DNA of 64,000 bases from the NCBI GenBank assembly GCA_020916435.1, contig CM037090.1, forward strand, positions 60,726,232 through 60,790,231, in the 5' to 3' direction. Of the stretch, positions 35,461 to 45,000 are shown in pieces; within the stretch, counting starts at the first letter, position 1, and each line of letters starts with the position of its first letter. This stretch comes from Oxytropis ochrocephala. Lineage: Eukaryota; Streptophyta; Magnoliopsida; Fabales; Fabaceae. The position numbers and the translations under genes are program-made. The notes under the pieces were generated by a model. It worked only from the letters and a program-made list of their open reading frames with translations. It made no database searches and was not told the origin of the DNA.

Positions 35461-36065
35461 AGCCTGCCAAGAAGGAAATAAAGAAGGATGTGTCTTCTAA
35501 GGCATCTACTTCTAAGAAGAAATCAAAGATGATCTTGTGAAGATGGAAAGAAGAAGAAACAAAAGAAGAAAAAACCCTAATGCACCTAAGAGGGCATTGT
35601 CCGGTTTCATGTTCTTTTCTCAAATGGAAAGAGAGGTGCGTTTTATGTTATACGTGACGGTGATCGGTTTTGGATTTGGTTCAGTGGGTCGTGGTTGAGT
35701 GTATTCATCACTTTCCTTCTGCACTAATATGACATATGGCAAAATTGTTTATTGGATGTAATAAATTACAATTACAATAGCTGTTTTTTAATGACAGAAT
35801 CTAAAGAAAACTAATCCTGGAATTTCATTTACGGATGTGGGAAGAGTACTTGGAGAGAAGTGGAAAAAGATGTCGTATGGTCGGTTTACACTTGTTTCAT
35901 TTCAATGATTTCATGCAAGGTGGCATCTCGTGTGCCTTTCCGCCACCGATCAAAGCCTATATTATGTATTATGACTAAGTTTTCTGTTTCTTTGCATGAC
36001 AAAGAGAGGAGAAGGAACCATACGAGGCAAAAGCCCAAGCGGATAAAAACGTTACAAGGATGAGA
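35461..36065 (+). pseudogene. SSRP1: Captured SSRP1 (FACT subunit) HMG-box fragment
   Basis: Exon 1 (about 35461-35637) encodes a lysine-rich tail and KKKKNPNAPKRALSGFMFFS, the start of the SSRP1 HMG box, with a splice donor at GAGAG|GTGCG. Exon 2 (about 35798-35875) encodes LKKTNPGISFTDVGRVLGEK, and exon 3 (about 36005-36065) encodes EKEPYEAKAQADK. Together they cover the HMG box of SSRP1, the DNA-binding subunit of the FACT histone chaperone. An in-frame TGA (about 35538) and lost reading frame make it non-functional. Introns are kept, showing genomic capture. SSRP1 is preferred over other HMGB proteins because of the NPGISFTDVGRVLGEKWKKM match. Confidence 0.8.
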
Positions 36066-36427
36066 GTAAATTGACAGTAATTGATAGTGTCTATGTAATG
36101 TAAATTGACAAAGTAAACCCCTCACCACATTGATAGTGTCTATGTCATGTAAATTGACAATTCACTTGCACTTGCCGAGTTTTTGTTTTCTTCTCACAAA
36201 TTTGGTAATTGTGATTTAGAGATAAAATGGATTTGTTGGATATCCTATTTAGTGTTCACTAAGCTTTTGAATGAATGATTAGTCGACTCATTTTATGAAT
36301 TTCATGTTCAATTTTAGTTGTTTGATGTTAGTTTTGGTTCTCGGTTCATTTTTACCACACACTACTATATGTAGTGTGTGTGGTAAAATGTGAACTGAGA
36401 ACCTTTTTTTTTTAAGAAAATAGACTT

Positions 36428-36975
36428 TTAGTATCGGTTATTTAAATAACCGATACTAAATGTCACTTTTAATATCGGTTATTTAAAAACCGATACTAAA
36501 TGTCATTTTTAGACAAAGAAACACAATGTTAAAGTGACATTTAGTATCGGTTTTTAAATAACCGATACTAAAAGTGACATTTAGTATCGGTTTTTTTAAA
36601 TAACCGATACTAAATGTCAATTTTTAGAGAGTAAACACAATGTTGAAAAGACATTTAGTATCGGTTTTTAAATAACCGATACTAAATGTCAATTTTTAGA
36701 GAGTATGAAAAGACATTTAGTATCGGTTATTTAAATAACCGATACTAAAAGTGACATTTAGTATCGGTTATTTAAATAACCGATACTAAATGTACGTTTT
36801 CAAGACATAAAAATCACCAATAAAACGTCATTTAGTATCGGTTTTTGAAAATCCGATACTAAAAGTGACATTTAGTATCGGTTATTTAACCGATACTAAA
36901 TGTCAGACATTTAGTATCGGTCGAATTAGTATCGACAGATAACCGATACTAAAAGTGCAAAACAACCGATACAAA
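36428..36975. repeat. CACTA-1 right subterminal array
   Basis: At least six inverted pairs of tttagtatcggtt and aaccgatactaaa with AT spacers, each able to form a hairpin. The left array (32689-32905) has three pairs. Such arrays are transposase-binding sites in CACTA elements (family knowledge). Confidence 0.8.
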
Positions 36976-36997
36976 AAGTCTTTTCTGCACTAGTTCC

Positions 36998-37397
36998 GGT
37001 GACCTTCTTAATGACACGCACGCCTCACATCTTTTGCAAACTGAACCACGCGGCTATTATAATTTATATCTTTGCCGTGTGACTTCCGCGGGTTTACATT
37101 ATAATTTATGAGAAGCATTGTTGACTTCACGTTGTGTTTCTTAAGGTTTACATCACTAAACCTTTTGCTTAGTGATGATCATTAAATCTATATTAACCGT
37201 TAGATAAATATATTACTTAAATTGTATCTAATGGTTGTTATTATAGAAGGGTAATTTAGTACTATCAAATATTCTTTATAATAATTAATTAAATATAAAT
37301 AACTAATAAAACCATTATCTCCTATGTTTAAGCAATTGATTCTGACGGTTACACATTCGTTGTTCCATAATCTCTTATGTTTAAGGCCATTAATTCC
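36998..37397 (-). repeat. Right arm of the 400 bp inverted repeat
   Basis: Reverse complement of 30632-31040. Its inner edge is only 2 bases from the CACTA-1 tip at 36995. Confidence 0.88.
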
Positions 37398-37499
37398 GAA
37401 GGTTAAATTATTCTTTTTTTATTAATTGGTAACTTACATTTGTATCCCTTTAGTGACTATCACTAAATGTGTTATTTAGTGATGTAAACCGACTCGCCT

Positions 37500-38640
37500 T
37501 CTAACCACATGCATATCTCAGTGGTTAGTGGCCACTAACCATTGCAATGCACATTTGTGGTTAGTGATATCTAATCATTGTGGTACAAATCAGTGGCTAA
37601 TGAACGATTTTTTTTCGTGTGAAAAAAAAAAGCACCCAATTTTTTTTTATAAAAGAAGAAACGAGAAGTGCTTAAGTAGAAACAAAAGAGAGATGAATTC
37701 GTTTCAATGGTAAATTTGTTTCAAAAATTGAATTCTATGATAAAAATTATTTTGGCATGTTTTAATTTGAAAAAAAAAACTAAATTCCATGATTTTAAGC
37801 ATTTAATGTGTTGAATTGATTAATGCATGATTTTAGGAATTTATATTGAATGGAGTAAATGACAATTTTGCCCATTTAGTAATAGTTACTAAACGATAGT
37901 TTAGTGACGTAAGTCATACTCTCGACTAAAAAATGATATCATCGACAGCCCGGGAAACAAGGGATTCCAAAAGATATCATCAAAAATGGAAGCTTAAATA
38001 AATTTCAAAGTACCTCGTTGAAAGCAGGAAAACAAATAATAATTATATAATAGTATATGAAAGATAGGGTGTATAATTTAGTTGAGTGCTCAAAAACTCT
38101 CGAGACTTGGTGAAACCATGTAGTTGGTGGAGAGTGACTAAATGGAGTTTATTTTAAATTCTCTAAAGTAAAGTGTTTTTCGTCCTCCTTTACGTTAATT
38201 TTTCTAAAACTTTCAAACTTAATTTTTCTACATAAAACAAATAATGCTTGTCCATTAAGAGGTACACAAACTATGATGTATAATAAAGGATAAAATATTT
38301 TAAGTTGGTGGAGAGTGACTAAATGGAGTTTATTTTAAATTTCCTACCATGTAGTTGGTGGAGAGTGATCAAATATTTTAAGTTGATGTATAATAAAGGA
38401 TAAAATAGTAATTTAAGATTGAGAAAATATGAGAGATAGATAAAATATTTAGTCAAACATATAGATCTAAAAGTTAGCTAATCCTTCCTCCTATGTTTTC
38501 CAAAAATCGAAAATACAGCAACTAACACTGGGTATATTAATGAAAAATAATATTGCACAGATATCTGAGCTATTTGCAAATTAAAAACACCTATTATAAA
38601 CCGAAGATCACTTGGATAAAGATAGTAGGGGTCTTCCTAC
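37500..38640 (+). repeat. Long direct repeat, left copy
   Basis: Matches 44945-45990 in order and orientation, from ctaaccacatgcatat to gtcttcctacttaa. It differs by an internal partial duplication of about 175 bp around ggtggagagtgactaaatgg (38120-38170 and 38296-38345) that the right copy lacks. No TG...CA ends, PBS or coding is seen, so LTR status is not supported. The stretch 38641-38974 holds nothing recognisable. Confidence 0.75.
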
Positions 38641-38974
38641 TTAACTAATGCTCAGCTCGAATTCAAATTTTTATACTACCAAACAGTATGCGAATATACT
38701 TTTTCTCTTGATGAAGGAAGAAAAAATGAAGTGTTACATAGTTTTCCTAATTCACTTGTTTGGTTAGGCTAATGTTGACAAGAATGCAAAATTGACTAGC
38801 ATGAATTCATTACTGCTAGTGTTTCAATACTTAGACAAGGATATAATAGCGGGCCAGTTAACTTGGTTTCATCCTTACATATATTGCTTAATTTTATTTA
38901 ATAATACATTCAAGCCAGTATTGATTGTGTAACATGAATAAGCATCACTGATTCTCACAACATATTTATATTAG

Positions 38975-39193
38975 GCTATGCGAAGATATGGTGTTCTGGA
39001 GCCTTATGAGAAGTAAAAGGAGCCAACGAGAGGGAGATCAGTTAACAAATAGAGCATAAGATACTTCACTAAAGGCTTAGATATTTCACAAGAAGCAAAG
39101 ATGAATCTGTTGAAGTTATCACCGGGTACTTATGTTGGAGCAGCTGTTGAATTGGCAAGAATTGTTGAAGACAGTACTCTATCCAAATTTTGA
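38975..39193 (+). pseudogene. Adenylosuccinate lyase last-exon pseudogene
   Basis: Directly after a splice acceptor-like TTATATTAG a single frame runs to a stop at 39191-39193 and encodes RRYGVLEPYEK, TRGRSVNK, GLDISQEAKMNLLKLSPGTY and VGAAVELARIVED, the C-terminal end of plant adenylosuccinate lyase (purine synthesis: adenylosuccinate to AMP). Two in-frame stops (TAA after PYEK, TAG after SVNK) show it is dead. The retained acceptor points to genomic, not processed, origin. No earlier exons are visible upstream. It sits between the two 1.1 kb direct repeats. Confidence 0.75.
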
Positions 39194-40155
39194 ATCCATT
39201 AATATTTACTGCTGAAGCAAATGATGCTCATCATCAATTGCTATTAGTCAAAAAATGAAAATTCAGATAAATTGATTTATTTGGGGAATAGATAAAAGAT
39301 ATGATGTTCCTTGATTATGTGTAACTATATCGATATAGAATGATGTTAAGGTTTTTTCCCTCTTAACTGATAGACAAATTGTAATGTAGAATTTGTGTGA
39401 TTGGAAATTCGTGTGTATTATAAGCATGATAAAGGCAATAAATTTGTGTATTTTTTTTGCGGGAATAATTTTGTGTATGTTATTTCGTTAATTGGAAATT
39501 GGTGCAATTCTATGTTCTGTCCAATTTTCTTATTGTGTATTAGGGAGTACACCAATATGTTAAATTTGTAATAAAAAAAGACATTTAGGAGCGCTTCTTA
39601 TAAAAGTGCTAGCAAACATACCAAAAAGCAGGAAAGAGTAGCGCTTTTTGGTATGAAGCGCTGATTATTGTATGAAATTAAGTAGCGCTTTTCAAGAAAA
39701 AACGCTGCCTAATCTAAGACAATGGGCAGCGCCGCTTAAAAAAAATGCTTTGGCGATTCCTTACACTACAAGAAAATCACGATTTGCCACTTTACATTTC
39801 CGCCGCAAATGTACAAATTTCCGTGGCAAAACAACATTTGCCACGAATTAGCCACGGACCAAAAATGGTGGCAAAAACGCTCGTCGCAATTCGATTAATT
39901 TTTCCGTCGCAAACCCGTGGCAAATCCATCGCAAATTTTCGTCGCAAAGTCGTGGCAAACTCTGACACCTTCCGTCGCAAATCCGTCGCAAATTTTTTTT
40001 TAAAAAAATTTAAAAAAATAAATAAATCCAACAATTTGTTAGTATTCACATTAACGACTAAATCATACTTTCAATAGCAAGCAAGTATCAAGTATGACAA
40101 GGGCTCATTATAAGAGAAACCTGAAGAATGATATCAATAGCAAGCAATTTCTCAC

Positions 40156-40249
40156 CTTTAAAGCTTTTTCTTCATCATATATGAATTTTGGCAGTTTTCT
40201 CATTAACTCCTTCCCGCTAGCCTGTGCTTCCACTAAAGCATTCTTGATC
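40156..40249 (-). pseudogene. Unassigned captured exon in CACTA-2
   Basis: The minus strand encodes IKNALVEAQASGKELMRKLP then KFIYDEEKALK and ends exactly at a donor AAAG|GTGAG. The amphipathic, charged sequence is protein-like and open, but I cannot name the parent gene. Confidence 0.4.
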
Positions 40250-40452
40250 CGTGGAAGAATACAAGAGCAAATAAATATTCAGCAATAAAGGAAATCTGGT
40301 TTGCACCATATAAATTTTCAAGAAAATAATGATGCACATTCTCGCTATTTTAAAAATTCTAAATATGTGTAATGCCATGTACTTATATTTATGTCTTTGC
40401 ATACATTGTTTTCTCGTTGACAATACAAGTAAGAGGCGTTAACAAATTAAAT

Positions 40453-40458
<6 letters not shown>

Positions 40459-40498
<40 letters not shown>
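40459..40498. repeat. (AT)n microsatellite in CACTA-2
   Basis: About 20 AT units. Similar AT tracts occur at 22-52, 4825-4876 and 19316-19371 in D LTRs and 15519-15544 in the Helitron. Confidence 0.9.
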
Positions 40499-40501
<3 letters not shown>

Positions 40502-41185
40502 TATAACTCGATGACTTTAAGGGTAAGTGGCAAATATCCGAAAGGTAGGTATCCTATTGAACACCCAAAAGTATATTACAATAGCAAATACTACCCGAGG
40601 TGCATACACACACCAAGGGGTGCCAACAATTAATCCTCCCAACACCGAGCCGCTTTGAGTGAGTCTTCCTTTCTACAAAAGAATTCGTGATCAAACATAT
40701 GGTGAAGCTTATATGGTAGTCTCTAATAATAAATCAATTAATGACTCGATAAAGGCGAATATTTGTGACCCGCCATTATTATCGGGCAAAGAACATTTGA
40801 GAAGATAATATACTAGCCCACTTAAAAATAATGAAATGTAATCCACTTTGTATATGTGCTGAATTCTTAAATCTCATTTCCTGATGTCGACACAATTGAA
40901 TGGGAATTGACATACTCTTTTTATGAATAATAATACAAAGATGAAAACTAAACCAAAGCAACATGTAAGTTCATAAAACCACTACAAAAACGTTGTTTAT
41001 AGGTCCGTAATTGCATACGCACTCTATGGCAATCAAATAGTACCGAATTGCAAGGTCAATGTTGCCTTTTTCCCGCATAAAAGGAGAGGTTTATTAAGAA
41101 ATGAATGTGATTTGCAAACTAGGCACAAAAATAGTGAAACAAATTCTCGCTTTAGTCACTAGCAGCTTTAGCAAGAATTATTTAC

Positions 41186-41285
41186 CTTCCATGCATTTGC
41201 CATATTCCCCGTAACACTCTGCAAAATGTGGCTCAATCCTAAGTGCTTCTTCATTTTTTGCCACACACATATCAAAATCATGCAA
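41186..41285 (-). pseudogene. SEC: Captured exon of SEC-type O-GlcNAc transferase (TPR region)
   Basis: The minus strand encodes LHDFDMCVAKNEEALRIEPH and FAECYG, then, after a one-base insertion, NMANAWK, followed directly by a donor GTAAAT. This is the TPR segment of plant SECRET AGENT, the nucleocytoplasmic O-GlcNAc transferase. Only one exon is recognised. Its frameshift makes it non-coding. Identification rests on memory of the conserved TPR sequence and should be checked by search; confidence in the family is high because the stretch is long and specific. Confidence 0.78.
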
Positions 41286-41867
41286 CCGCATTGCATTCCG
41301 CACAGTGCACAAAAAAATTCGAAATTGGCTATCCCCACTCACCAAGCAAGCCTCATTGAATTGAAAAATTGATAAAAATACTCTCTCGCTAAAAATCCCC
41401 TATTAAACCCTAACTATGAGATAGAAGCCGAACTGAATCGAGAACATGAAGTGACCACAAGAGAGTCCACAAAAGGCCCATTTGGCATAAAAAAACTCCT
41501 ATAGAAAAATAAGACACTAATACTGATATATAGTGAATAGGAGTTAACCTCGTATAAGGAAGATCTTCAAATGTCCCCATCAAGTTTTATAATTTTATTA
41601 AATTCCTAACTATCAATAACCAAAACCCATTTTCTTGTTACCGCTTTTGATATTACTATTCCTAGTTATAAGGATTGCAAATTCAATACCTACAACAGAT
41701 ATAACAAACACGATCAACAAAAGCCATTCAATTGAACAAGGACACTCGAAAAATCCCACCAAACTTTAACAAATCAGACAATGCATACAATTCGATTGTT
41801 AAATAGAAAATTCTTAATTCGCTTATAATCTAATAAGGTATCGTGAGCTATCTATCCAAAAATTACC

Positions 41868-41995
41868 GTGGTTTGATCTCTTTTACTAGCTCGATATTGT
41901 TGAATCACCGCCTACGTAACTGAGAATCCCGCAGTATATCCGGCAACCGCTTCTATTTGTGACTCCACTTGGCCATTCGTTAGTGATATTGAATC
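41868..41995 (-). pseudogene. Unassigned exon-like segment in CACTA-2
   Basis: The minus strand is open as SLTNGQVESQIEAVAGYTAG, then FSVT, one stop, and VIQQYRASKRDQTT before a donor ACG|GTAATT. Protein-like composition; parent unknown. Confidence 0.35.
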
Positions 41996-42127
41996 AAGGA
42001 AACCAACAAACAGATTACATCCTAGAATGCAAGCAAGTGGCATTAAAGCCAAGATAAAGTATGACCGAGAATGGTAAAGACTTAATCCACAAAGAATTCA
42101 AGGATATGTCAAGAACAAATCAACAAT

Positions 42128-42212
42128 TTCAGTGCTCCTCCGCTATTTCCCGCAAAGCATCAACATCATCTTGACTATAAGTTCCAAAAACAATTGAACA
42201 TTTGATGATTTC
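42128..42212 (-). pseudogene. Unassigned terminal-exon-like segment in CACTA-2
   Basis: After an acceptor-like TTTATGCAG the minus strand encodes CSIVFGTYSQDDVDALREIA and EEH, then a stop. Parent gene unknown. With 41868-41995 and 40156-40249 it suggests more than one gene was captured. Confidence 0.35.
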
Positions 42213-42788
42213 CTACTGCATAAATAGGTCACAGATAGCCCCGCATATAAGTGCAACAGATAAGAAACCGAATCCAATTCCCAATAAGAAATTCACCATT
42301 GAAAAACAAAGCTACTAGACAAACCATTACCAATCTCTTACAAAAAGTGATGTCCTAAACTAATCTCCTAATCATATACTAATTGCAAATAACTTCTACC
42401 TAACCCATTGCGATCACGTAAGCTTACTCAACAACTAAAAGCAAAACACATTTGCCATAACACTCACTCACTCAATTGAAGCATATGCTCCACATAGGCA
42501 CAAAAGATTAACTAAATGTAATCCTAAAACCTTGTCAAATGCTAATTAGCAATTATATTTTCTTCCAAGCAATTTGGACATTAAGTCATCAACATTGAAA
42601 TTAAATGAAAAACCTCCTCAAACAACAAACTTCTCCACCGAATTAACGATATAAAAACAACCATAAAATGATGAAATGAACGGAAAAGCTAAGCCAAACA
42701 CAATGTCGTAAGGGAAATAAATAAATAAATAGTTTTCGCTTACCACGTAGCATTAATAATAAAATGTAATTAATAAAGTGAATTAAGA

Positions 42789-43270
42789 TTAAAACAAAAC
42801 CTTCATCGAATCATGTGCGCAGAAAGGTAATGCGCGAGCGACGCGTTCTTGCTTGACGGAGAAGGGGTTCGACGCGATCCCCAAAGTGAATAAACCGCCG
42901 AGAAGTGTAGGCAGAGCCGAGGAGCCGCGGTTGGTGGTGGTAGTGGTTTCGATGGTGGTCTCCGTGCACGAGATCATGGTGCCGGTGGAGAAAGATCGGA
43001 ACGGAACCGATCAATTTGGAAGCTAGGGTTTCGATTTGGAGGTTGAGAGTGAGTGGTGGTGCAAAGGAGGTTGAGGAGGCGCGGTGGTGGCGGTGCAAAG
43101 GAGGATGAGGAGGCAGGAGGTGAGGTGAGGAGAGTAAGAGTCTTAGGGTTTGCGTGAGAGTGAAATTGAGAGTGAGAGTGAGGGGTGAAAGAAAGGATCG
43201 AGGAGATCCTTTTACTTAAATCTTGATTGAAACGCTTTGCCACGGCGTTGACGACAATCCGTCGTGGCAA
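42789..43270 (-). other. GC-richer 5'-exon-like region of CACTA-2
   Basis: Two overlapping minus-strand ORFs start MPRRIVVNAVAKRF (43270) and MISCTETTIETTTTTNRG (42977), low in complexity (Ser/Pro/His or Thr runs). It is GC-richer than the rest of the element. It could be a captured first exon or simply subterminal sequence; I cannot choose. Confidence 0.3.
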
Positions 43271-43569
43271 ATTATCAACGCCCGTGGCAAATTATCAACG
43301 TCCGTGGAAAATCCTTACCAAACTTACTAAGGCTTTTCTCACGATGATTCCGTGGCAAATCACACAAGTCCGCTGCAAATTGGTGACTAATCGGTTGGGC
43401 AAATCCAAATTATTCTTGTAGTGTTACATTCGATGAGCGCTTCATAAGCGCTGCTGTTTGGTATCGTGCCTTTAGCAGCACACTGATAAGCAGCGCTTGA
43501 AAGCGCTGCCAAAGTCCAAAAAGAAGCGCTTCCAAAGGCCTTTTTCTGTAGTAGTGACTCGTATTTCTT

Positions 43570-43900
43570 ATTCGGTTTTTTATATATTTTGATGTATTTT
43601 AGATCGTAAAGCGTTCGTATCGTATTTTAAAAATAAAACACGCCAGAAATCACAATTTAATACACATTTTTAAATAAAAAAATTAAAAAAAAAATTCAGA
43701 TTTACCTCATACGCAAGTAAATCTGGTTTATAATTATGAACCGGATTTACCTGAATATGAGGTAAATCCGAAAATCCCAAACTTAAAATCAAAACTCCCA
43801 TTTTATGAACCGGATTTACCATAAATTGAGGTAAATCCGGGAATCTTCATTTTTTTTTAAAAAAATTTCAGGGGTATTTTTGGGTTTTAGGGGTTTATAT
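43570..43900. repeat. Repeat with accggatttacct/aggtaaatccgg inverted words
   Basis: At least four occurrences of the word ggatttacc or its complement, at about 43695-43840, able to fold. This is TE-like subterminal sequence of an unidentified element. Confidence 0.4.
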
Positions 43901-43942
43901 GGGTCTGGGAGAGAAGGAGGGGGTGAAAAAAAACCCTATTAT

Positions 43943-44045
43943 TATAGCACAAGTGGCAGATGCTTGGGCTCCTTAACTATTTGGTCATGAGTTCGATCAC
44001 CGGGTCGATGCATATGTAAAAATACCGTGGGGGAGATGCTTTGGC
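43943..44045 (+). mobile_element. SINE-like sequence (A and B boxes)
   Basis: tagcacaagtgg (43945-43956) fits a polymerase III A box and gagttcgatcacc (43989-44001) a B box at tRNA-like spacing. Short; ends not defined. Confidence 0.45.
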
Positions 44046-44154
44046 TTATGTTACTAAGTCTTTTGCTTAGTAATTTTACTAAATAAATAGTAGTCATTGA
44101 CTCTCCTTTTTTTAAGCAAATTTAATCTAATGGGTAGAAAAGAATAAGAGCATT

Positions 44155-44350
44155 TTTGGTATAAACCGGCATCCTCTCATACAAGAATCGCATAGACTAA
44201 TCCTCAAGTCGGGTAGGACCACAATGGGCGGCAAAACTCTCCTCAAGAGATTTAACATCTCTGCATGCCCAAGGCCGGATTCGATCCCGTGACCTTAGTT
44301 AAGTCGGAAGAGACCCTTACCATCTCATCCAAGTGCTCTTGGGTGAATAA
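44155..44350 (-). mobile_element. tRNA-derived SINE
   Basis: On the minus strand, an A box region TTGGATGAGATGGTAAGG (44315-44332) and a B box GGGATCGAATCC (44277-44288) are followed by a body ending CCGGTTTATACC. A second, partial copy of the body lies at 46021-46130 in the opposite orientation, showing it is mobile. Confidence 0.65.
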
Positions 44351-44531
44351 GTATTGTTGTTGTCACTACGGTCTTTTTCGCTTTAATTAAATTAAATAAT
44401 TAAAATAAATTAACCATTAAATCCGTCCCTATTTTTTAGGGACAGTCGCAAAACTAAACCAGAATTTCCACATTTTTCTCTCACTCCCGTTTCTTATTTT
44501 TTTCACGTTCTTCCTATCTTTTTTTCAACGT

Positions 44532-44625
44532 TCTTCTTCTTCTTCTTCTTCTTTATTCCATGCTCTTCTTCTTCTTCTTCTTCTTCTTCTTCTTCTTCTT
44601 CTTCTTCTTCTTCTTCTTCTTCGCA
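44532..44625. repeat. (CTT)n microsatellite
   Basis: About 30 CTT/TTC units broken once by ttattccatg. The arginine-rich ORF on the minus strand is a translation of this repeat. Confidence 0.9.
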
Positions 44626-44809
44626 CGCTATTGCATGACGCAAAGGAAGTCACAAAAACGCGCTCACGCAAGGAAATATGTCGCGACACACACCGTTGAT
44701 GTAAAAACGGACACTGTTGAACCACGCCATTGAAACACGTTCTTTCTTTACGCCATTGATGTCTCATAATACAGGTTGATTTCTTTTTATTCTTCTCATT
44801 ATATGCATA

Positions 44810-45000
44810 ACTGTGGTTAGTGGTCACTAACCATTGCTATGCACATGTGTGGTCAGTGACATCTAACCATATTTATGCATATATGTGGTTAGTGCACACT
44901 AACCATTGCTATGCACATGTGTGGTTAATGATGTATAACCATTGACATCTAACCACATGCATATCCGTGGTTAGTGGCTACTAACCATTGCAATGCACAT
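44810..45000. repeat. Palindromic tandem units (gtggttagtg/cactaacca)
   Basis: Four to five units of about 60 bp, each containing gtggttagtg, cactaaccattg and atgcacat; each unit is its own inverted repeat. The last unit begins the 1.1 kb direct repeat; the left direct repeat has only one unit. Confidence 0.65.

Larger units (their letters stand above)
32653..36995 (+). mobile_element. CACTA-1: non-autonomous CACTA element with captured genes
   Basis: The left tip is TACTAGTGGAAAAATG (one change from CACTAGTG) and the right tip on the opposite strand is AACTAGTGCAGAAAAG. Subterminal arrays of the inverted word TTTAGTATCGGTT/AACCGATACTAAA occupy 32689-32905 and 36428-36975. These tips and subterminal repeats define CACTA (CMC) elements. 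No TNP1/TNP2 transposase is seen. The centre holds exons and introns from at least three unrelated host genes, all reading plus. A 3 bp TSD is not evident. Confidence 0.78.
30632..37397. mobile_element. 6.8 kb segment bounded by 400 bp inverted repeats (MULE- or foldback-like)
   Basis: 30632-31040 is the near-perfect reverse complement of 36998-37397, starting GGAATTA and ending GGTGACC/GGTCACC at the inner edge. The arms differ by an 8 bp indel close to the outer tip and a few substitutions. No transposase is visible. No convincing 9 bp target duplication is present (flanks gcatgta and gaaggtt). It cuts the copia gag at 30631. Classification as Mutator-like is a guess based on TIR length. 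It contains a smaller TIR element and CACTA-1. Confidence 0.6.
39764..43423 (-). mobile_element. CACTA-2: non-autonomous CACTA element with captured exons
   Basis: Tips are CACTACAAGAA at the left and its complement TTCTTGTAGTG at the right, flanked by the 3 bp target duplication TTA (39761-39763, 43424-43426). Subterminal repeats with cgtggcaaa/cgtcgcaaa lie at 39780-39995 and 43240-43375. No transposase is seen. Several exon-like segments with splice sites lie on the minus strand between 40150 and 43200. Confidence 0.85.
39562..43556. mobile_element. CACTA-3: small CACTA element split by CACTA-2
   Basis: The right tip is CACTACTACAGAAAAAGGCC on the minus strand (ending 43556); the left tip near 39562 is decayed. 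The subterminal words AGCGCTT/AAGCGCT occur about ten times in 39585-39740 and 43430-43535. Without the inserted element it would be about 330 bp, i.e. a CACTA-type MITE. 39194-39561 to its left is AT-rich and empty. Confidence 0.65.

Noticed and set aside
44525..44827. Arginine-rich 100-codon ORF on the minus strand
   Set aside because: Translation of the CTT microsatellite.
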